Shown here: positions 35,839-40,048 of the stretch, piece after piece | Position numbering within the stretch: the first letter of the stretch is position 1 | Layout of the letters: each line of letters opens with the position of its first letter | Source of the DNA: Bacteroidota bacterium | Lineage (GTDB): Bacteria; Bacteroidota; Bacteroidia; Sphingobacteriales; Sphingobacteriaceae | Assembly: GCA_013286325.1 (NCBI GenBank) | Contig: JABDFZ010000005.1 | Coordinates: 21,143 to 61,190 of the forward strand | Length of the DNA stretch: 40,048 bases | Direction of reading: 5' to 3' | The notes under the pieces: model-generated | The model's input: the letters and a program-made list of their open reading frames with translations, nothing else | The model's database searches: none | What the model was told of the DNA's origin: nothing | Position numbers and translations under genes: made by a program

Positions 35839-36402
35839 TTACTTCTGTACAACTTGCGCTTTTAAACTCACAATAATCTTTCCAAGCGAACCAATTATAC
35901 TCGTAGGTACACCGTTTTTAGTAGCGCCTGTAACTACGTCAGAAACAAAGGCATCAAAATCTGCGCTTGAGGCCTTACCATTCATTCTGGGATTCTGAGC
36001 AGGATCATGCGCCGCAGTCATGCTTAACCCTGTGTATTGGTAATCTTTTGCACCAGTGCCCACAGCAACAAACGTTGTTAAGTTATCACTTAATTCGGTA
36101 AAGCCTGATAGGTTACCCTTAGTAACTTCGCCTAATAAAACAGTGAAGTGACCATTTATCCTGGTATCGCCTGCAATAACAAAAATTGTACTGTCGATAA
36201 CCGAGCGGATGGCTAAACGACCCTTTTCAATCATTTTACCTGCATGGGCGGGGTCGGCGACCATTACATTACCACCTAACGTATCGTACAAAGTTGCTTT
36301 GACAGGTGTAGGTGTGTTATTTTTTGATTTGCTACATGATACTATCGCAAAAGCGAATAATAAAGCTGCTGTAGCCAGAAATAGATTAGATAATTTTTTC
36401 AT
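35839..36402 (-). CDS. Truncated-haemoglobin-like (group 1) lipoprotein
   Basis: A 187-residue protein. The signal peptide ends in FAIVSC, with the lipidated Cys at residue 23, so it is expected in the periplasm or on the outer membrane. TLYDTLGG (37-44) matches the start of truncated globins. LTTFVAVGTG...YQYTGLSMTAAH aligns with the F-helix region, placing the proximal haem ligand at His132. The B-helix position that is usually Tyr in group 1 globins appears to be Ile or Phe here (TIFVIAGD), so ligand chemistry may differ. Family members bind O2, NO or related ligands through haem. The gene follows a small membrane-anchored protein gene by 19 bp, and a strong terminator follows it. Overall similarity is weak; a non-haem derivative of the fold is possible. 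Confidence 0.7.
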   Translation of the reverse strand: MKKLSNLFLATAALLFAFAIVSCSKSKNNTPTPVKATLYDTLGGNVMVADPAHAGKMIEKGRLAIRSVIDSTIFVIAGDTRINGHFTVLLGEVTKGNLSGFTELSDNLTTFVAVGTGAKDYQYTGLSMTAAHDPAQNPRMNGKASSADFDAFVSDVVTGATKNGVPTSIIGSLGKIIVSLKAQVVQK

Positions 36403-36421
36403 GATTGTTGTTTTTGAGTAA

Positions 36422-36844
36422 TTAAATTATTTGAGATATTAGTTTGTAAACTTTGTAGGTATAGGATGATGCAGCTACAGGACAGCTACTTTTTAAATCC
36501 AGTTGTGTAGGGACAAATCTTTCGGCTTTAAGGTTGAAATTTGCTTTAAAATCGTTAGCAATCTTATCCCCTGTAGTTTTAACAGGAAAGAATGTAAACA
36601 CGACGATATTAGTTTGTGGATTTACCATAACATGGTCAATACCTTTTTGATGAAACATCCAGGCAGAGATTTTATCCGCGTCGCTTTGGCTGATTTGCTG
36701 CTTAATATCTATGCGTGCCATTACCCTGGTATTTGCATCGGGTGCAGGCCTGTAAACATAATAGATGTGCACAGCCAGGACAGCTACCAGGAATACAAAG
36801 ATTGATAGCGAGTAAATCAGGATCTTTTTAATAGTTTTTTTCAT
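36422..36844 (-). CDS. Small membrane-anchored protein with ferredoxin-like (HMA-like) domain
   Basis: A 140-residue protein of unassigned family. One N-terminal transmembrane helix (about 8-28, ILIYSLSIFVFLVAVLAVHIY) is followed by about 110 residues outside the inner membrane. Residues 42-112 show a beta-alpha-beta-beta-alpha-beta pattern (ARIDIKQQI, ADKISAWMF, DHVMVNPQTNIVVFTFFP, GDKIANDFK, AERFVPTQ). It resembles heavy-metal-associated domains but lacks their CxxC. A conserved-looking SSCPVAASSYTYKVYK tail contains one Cys. It is first in an operon with the globin-like lipoprotein (19 bp apart), hinting at a joint role in haem, metal or redox handling at the envelope. The fold assignment is inference. 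Confidence 0.6.
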   Translation of the reverse strand: MKKTIKKILIYSLSIFVFLVAVLAVHIYYVYRPAPDANTRVMARIDIKQQISQSDADKISAWMFHQKGIDHVMVNPQTNIVVFTFFPVKTTGDKIANDFKANFNLKAERFVPTQLDLKSSCPVAASSYTYKVYKLISQII

Positions 36845-36974
36845 ATGGGCTTGATTAATTGTTGACGATAGGATTGATTATCTGAAGTGCTAAAAATTAC
36901 ACTTCACTTACAATTACGTAAAATGAATTACAGCCGGTTTTTTAAATCTGGAAAATAAATTGGAATAGCGAATT

Positions 36975-37040
36975 GAGTATTGGCCGGAGGCCAACTAATA
37001 ATAATCACCCGACAGGAGCCGAGCGATTGCGGGGGAGCTT
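36975..37040. repeat. GC-rich intergenic patch with hairpin
   Basis: Within an AT-rich gap of 200 bp, TTGGCC-GGA-GGCCAA forms a perfect 6-bp hairpin at 36980-36994. A G-rich stretch, about 37010-37039, follows. The patch lies just past the 3' end of the minus-strand phosphopantetheinyl transferase gene. It could be an mRNA 3'-end structure or part of a dispersed repeat. Confidence 0.35.
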
Positions 37041-37044
37041 AAAT

Positions 37045-37719
37045 TCAAATATTTATGGTAGTATGAAAAGAATAAGCTACAAAATGCTCATGATGGGTTA
37101 GTGAAACGGGTAGCGTTGTTTCATCTGTTCCTTTTAATAAGATAGGGAGACCGCTCTGGCTTTTACTAATTGAGAAATCATTGGTTTTAAAAAGCCTTTG
37201 TAAACGTTCCAATAAAAATGATCTCACTTCTTTTGATTGATGCTCACTATCATTATCGGCAATCAATTTTATGCCCCAGTAATTATCCTGAAAGTTTTCA
37301 GAATTGTTTACTACAGAATGGATTAGGTTGTTATATAATAATGAACGTGAATGGAATGTGTATTGTCCATAGGTCACTATTCCTGCTATAGCTAGAATAG
37401 TATTAAAGCCATTTTCTTCAATTTGCTGCGAATCGAAATTTGTAATTATATAATTGGCAGGCAATTGCAGTTGTTTGACCACAAATTTTACAGGAGTAAA
37501 AATTACATCGGGATTATTCCTTTGCAGGTATTTATAAGCTGATTCCTTTATCGACCATAACAACCAGACAAAATTTTCGAAAGGTATTCCGGCTGAACTA
37601 AACTCTTTATACAGGGGATTTTCTGATTCAGAAAGTATTTTGGAGTAAAATTTATATTGTTTTGTGCGGGCTGCGTTTATTGCATTTAATGATACAATAT
37701 CGTTACCCGCACTCATCAT
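37045..37719 (-). CDS. 4'-phosphopantetheinyl transferase superfamily protein
   Basis: A 224-residue enzyme expected to move the phosphopantetheine arm from coenzyme A to the serine of an acyl carrier protein. The family motifs are GNDIVSL (Asp7, metal ligand) and WSIKESAYK (Trp55, Lys58, Glu59, Lys63). Length fits the Sfp-like or intermediate type rather than short AcpS. Its start overlaps the ACP stop by 4 bp (ATGA), giving tight translational coupling, so the upstream ACP is the likely substrate. It is the last gene of the operon. A dedicated transferase in such an operon is typical of specialised acyl or polyketide pathways. Confidence 0.88.
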   Translation of the reverse strand: MMSAGNDIVSLNAINAARTKQYKFYSKILSESENPLYKEFSSAGIPFENFVWLLWSIKESAYKYLQRNNPDVIFTPVKFVVKQLQLPANYIITNFDSQQIEENGFNTILAIAGIVTYGQYTFHSRSLLYNNLIHSVVNNSENFQDNYWGIKLIADNDSEHQSKEVRSFLLERLQRLFKTNDFSISKSQSGLPILLKGTDETTLPVSLTHHEHFVAYSFHTTINI

Positions 37720-37973
37720 ACCTTTTGGTTAAGCTTTTCGCTGATTACATCAATACAGGTGCCTACGTTCACCATTTTATCGGCAGAATCATAATCAATT
37801 TCAATATCATATTTAGCTTCAGCATCAATAATTACATCTACAAGATTGGCAGAATTGATTTTTAAATCTTTTATGAGATCAGTATGGTCATCAATGCCAG
37901 CCAGCATTTCCTTATTTGTTGTGTACGGTGCAATAACCTTTTTGAGCTCATCTAAAATTTCTTGTCTTGTCAT
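37716..37973 (-). CDS. Acyl carrier protein
   Basis: An 85-residue acidic, helical carrier protein. The phosphopantetheine attachment site is Ser41 in LKINSANLVDVIIDAEAKY. The usual Asp-Ser-Leu is replaced by Asn-Ser-Ala, as seen in many carrier proteins outside housekeeping fatty acid synthesis. It carries growing acyl chains between the ketosynthase, dehydratase and reductase of this operon. It lies 4 bp after the ketosynthase gene and overlaps the transferase gene by 4 bp. Confidence 0.92.
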   Translation of the reverse strand: MTRQEILDELKKVIAPYTTNKEMLAGIDDHTDLIKDLKINSANLVDVIIDAEAKYDIEIDYDSADKMVNVGTCIDVISEKLNQKV

Positions 37974-37977
37974 TTTT

Positions 37978-39246
37978 TTAATTGTATTTACTAAGTATTA
38001 AACAGGAGTTAACGTCTCCGAAGCCAAAGTTTGCTTTGGCTACAATGTTAACTTCTTTTTTTATCATTTTAACAGGTAGCCTGTCTAAACCTATCAAATT
38101 CGTTACCTCGGGATTTGGGTCTTCCAGATTTATATTCGGATGAACAAACCCGTGTACTATCTGCAATATGGATGCCACAGTTTCGATTGAGCCCGCTGCG
38201 CTTAGGCAATGGCCTATCATCGACTTTAGGGAATTGGTTAACGGGAAATCATTACCCGATTTGTTCAACGCCTGGCTCCAGTTCTGTATTTCCTGCCTGT
38301 CGGCATTGGTTGCGGTTAAATGCCCGCTTATTAAATCTATTTGCTGTGGTGTAATTCCCGAGTTGGTTAATGCTTCGTCAATACAGCGTATAACACCGAC
38401 AGAATTGGCCGCGGTCATAGTTCCACCTTGCCGTTGGCCGCCTGAATTGCTCGATCCGCCTAAAACCTCAGCATAAATACGGGCTCCGCGCGCTAACGCA
38501 AAATCCAGATCCTCCAAAATCAATGCTGCAGCTCCCGATCCGGGCACGAACCCGCCAGCAGTTAAACTCATGGGCCGTGACGCCCGTTCAGGACGATCGT
38601 TAAACTTACGGGATAACACCCGCATGGAATCGAATGCGCCATAAACATAAGTATCCACGTGCTCGGAGCTACCTACCACCATTCGTTTAGCGTAACCATC
38701 CTTAATATATTCATAACCCATTAATATGGCCTGGGTCCCTGTAGCACAAGCGGATGAATTGGTGACAATTTTATTGCCCAGGCCTAATCTGCCGGAGATA
38801 TAAGAAGTAACTCCGCTATTCATAGCCTGTTCAACAACACGCGAGCCTAATTTTTTTGCCTCTTTATTATCAACCTTTGCAATTACATTTTTCATGGCTT
38901 CGGTATCGGCAATGCTGTTGCCAAAGACACAGCCTGTTTCCCAGCGTGGGGCATCAGTATCATAGTCCGCACCCGAATCGGCCCATGCATCAAGAGCGGC
39001 TACTACACCATAACCAATATTTGTGCCTTTTAAACCGTGAAAGGTAACTTCCGAAATGTAATTTTTTAAGCTCTCCCAATCAAAGGCAGGCATGCCTGCC
39101 AACTGACAGCTAAAATTAAGCTCCTGGTAACGTGGCATAAACTTTATACCCGATATGCCATTCTGTATAGCATGCAAAAAAGCCGGAATGCCAATACCGT
39201 TTGGCGAAACAATGCCCATTCCCGTTACTACTACACGCTTACCCAT
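37978..39246 (-). CDS. Beta-ketoacyl-ACP synthase (KAS II / FabF-like)
   Basis: A 422-residue condensing enzyme that extends ACP-bound acyl chains by two carbons. The catalytic triad is visible: Cys167 in TNSSACATGTQAI, His309 in ISGHLTATNAD, and His346 in SMIGHCLSAAGSIE, with Lys341 nearby. The canonical HGTST is HLTAT here, a departure from housekeeping FabF. The ending KANFGFGDVNSCLIL matches the family C-terminus. Its start overlaps the dehydratase stop by 8 bp, and the ACP follows by 4 bp. A second chain-length-factor-like KS gene is not visible in this window. The pathway (flexirubin, dialkylresorcinol, aryl polyene or other) cannot be settled from this gene alone. Confidence 0.92.
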   Translation of the reverse strand: MGKRVVVTGMGIVSPNGIGIPAFLHAIQNGISGIKFMPRYQELNFSCQLAGMPAFDWESLKNYISEVTFHGLKGTNIGYGVVAALDAWADSGADYDTDAPRWETGCVFGNSIADTEAMKNVIAKVDNKEAKKLGSRVVEQAMNSGVTSYISGRLGLGNKIVTNSSACATGTQAILMGYEYIKDGYAKRMVVGSSEHVDTYVYGAFDSMRVLSRKFNDRPERASRPMSLTAGGFVPGSGAAALILEDLDFALARGARIYAEVLGGSSNSGGQRQGGTMTAANSVGVIRCIDEALTNSGITPQQIDLISGHLTATNADRQEIQNWSQALNKSGNDFPLTNSLKSMIGHCLSAAGSIETVASILQIVHGFVHPNINLEDPNPEVTNLIGLDRLPVKMIKKEVNIVAKANFGFGDVNSCLILSKYN

Positions 39247-39703
39247 TTTTAATATTAATATTTTTTATGATGCCCGAAAACATTCCTTTTGCTACAAGCT
39301 CATTATCACTATCCAGCATCTCAACATAACACTTCAATTTCCCGAAGCGAAAATATTGCTTTTTAGAAATTACGGTAACTTTTTGCCCTGGTAAAACCAT
39401 TTTGTAAAAAGAAACATCAGTTGATGTAAGCAGAGGGAATAATGAATCATCCTCCACAAAATTAAGTTCTGCTTCTTTCAATATTAAAAATATGCCCAAT
39501 ACCACCAGCCCAATCTGTGCCATAATCTCCGTAATAATTACGCCCGGTGTTACCGGATTTCCAGCAAAATGATCTTCGTAAAAAAAAGAATCCTGCTTTA
39601 ACGTATACTCGCCTCTAACCTCGTTTTCACTCAGCATAGAGATATTGTCTACGAAACGGAAAGACGATTTATAAGGCAAATGGTTTAATATGTGATTATT
39701 CAT
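39239..39703 (-). CDS. FabZ-like beta-hydroxyacyl-ACP dehydratase
   Basis: A 154-residue hotdog-fold enzyme that removes water from beta-hydroxyacyl-ACP to give trans-2-enoyl-ACP. The active-site motif is HFAGNPVTPGVIITEIMAQ, with His45 and Glu59 in the same spacing as FabZ His/Glu. Length matches FabZ. It starts 17 bp after the reductase stop and overlaps the ketosynthase start by 8 bp. Downstream KS and ACP make it part of one catalytic cycle. Confidence 0.9.
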   Translation of the reverse strand: MNNHILNHLPYKSSFRFVDNISMLSENEVRGEYTLKQDSFFYEDHFAGNPVTPGVIITEIMAQIGLVVLGIFLILKEAELNFVEDDSLFPLLTSTDVSFYKMVLPGQKVTVISKKQYFRFGKLKCYVEMLDSDNELVAKGMFSGIIKNINIKNG

Positions 39704-39720
39704 GTATGCTTAAAAATAAT

Positions 39721-40048
39721 TTACCGGCAATGTTCCCCGCCATCTACATGAATTATTGAGCCATTAATCCAAAATGACTCATCTGTACACAGCAGGTAGA
39801 TAACACCGGCAACGTCATCTGGTTTTGTCATTCTTCCTAAAGGGTTTCTTTTTACTCCCATGGCAATCAGTTTTTCGCTGCCTGGGATCTTTTCCAGCGA
39901 GGCGGTTTTGGTTACACCAGCCTGTATTACATTGGTTTTTAGGCCATACGGAGCAAATTCTACAGCCATGTATTTGGCTAAACTCTCTAACGATGCTTTG
40001 GCGATAGAGACTGCTGCATAACCTTCCCAATACTTATGTGCACCTTCG
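39721..40048 (-). CDS. SDR enoyl-ACP reductase-like protein (FabI/FabL type), C-terminal part
   Basis: The last 108 residues are inside the window; the N-terminal NAD(P)H-binding part lies beyond the right edge. An ATG at 39969 is internal, not the start. The catalytic segment YAAVSIAKASLESLAKYM has Tyr and Lys separated by six residues, the Y-x6-K spacing of enoyl-ACP reductases FabI and FabL, not the Y-x3-K of ketoreductases. It aligns well with FabI's YNVMGLAKASLE. GRMTKPDDVAGVIYLLC and INGSIIHVDGG are the usual SDR C-terminal features. The expected reaction reduces enoyl-ACP to acyl-ACP with NAD(P)H. It is the most upstream gene seen of the operon. Confidence 0.85.
   Translation of the reverse strand, partial: EGAHKYWEGYAAVSIAKASLESLAKYMAVEFAPYGLKTNVIQAGVTKTASLEKIPGSEKLIAMGVKRNPLGRMTKPDDVAGVIYLLCTDESFWINGSIIHVDGGEHCR

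Noticed and set aside
39721-39969. 82-codon stand-alone minus-strand gene
   Set aside because: The frame stays open to the window edge and the catalytic Tyr-Lys segment lies upstream of that ATG, so it is the end of a larger SDR.

Overview
The window looks like chromosomal DNA from a Bacteroidota member, most likely a soil- or plant-associated Sphingobacteriaceae such as Mucilaginibacter or Pedobacter. The genus is inferred from gene style, not from a marker gene. Supporting signs are a gliding/type IX secretion (T9SS) type B C-terminal domain followed by a PorP/SprF-like barrel, a LytTR response regulator beside a TPR histidine kinase, a DUF1015 gene, moderately AT-rich DNA, and promoters resembling TTG-N17-23-TAnnTTTG rather than the sigma70 consensus. 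I saw no tRNA, rRNA, CRISPR array, phage or intact insertion sequence.

Region 1 (1-6.7 kb) holds T9SS surface-protein genes: the tail of one cargo gene, a complete 1849-residue cargo protein (four NHL propeller/Ig modules, three cadherin-like domains, sorting domain), then a PorP/SprF partner and a strong terminator. The last 150 bp of the two cargo genes are identical.

Region 2 (6.8-15 kb) is a glycan-degradation island: a GH20 beta-hexosaminidase with a PA14 domain, a two-gene operon (Tat-exported alpha/alpha-toroid protein plus GH88 unsaturated glucuronyl hydrolase), a LacI regulator, and an alginate-lyase-family protein. No SusC/SusD pair is present. CG-centred palindromes lie in front of the GH88 operon and the lyase gene and are candidate LacI operators.

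Region 3 (15.3-31.9 kb) is a tightly packed run of four unusual envelope genes: a collagen-like lipoprotein, an outer-membrane barrel, a 2590-residue secreted protein and a fibronectin-III-like protein. A LytTR response regulator and a TPR sensor kinase follow. This is my best candidate for an undescribed system, probably a surface structure or adhesin apparatus with its own signalling pair; the function is inference.

Region 4 (32-34.4 kb) carries fbp (class I fructose-1,6-bisphosphatase) and a DUF1015 gene, separated by a long near-perfect hairpin that resembles a dispersed palindromic repeat.

Region 5 (34.4-36.9 kb, minus strand) carries hemA, then a truncated-globin-like lipoprotein preceded by a small membrane-anchored protein.

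Region 6 (37.0-40.05 kb, minus strand) is a translationally coupled type II fatty-acid/polyketide-like operon: enoyl-reductase-like SDR (cut by the window edge), FabZ-like dehydratase, ketosynthase, ACP and phosphopantetheinyl transferase. It probably makes a specialised acyl or polyene product such as flexirubin or dialkylresorcinol, rather than housekeeping lipids.
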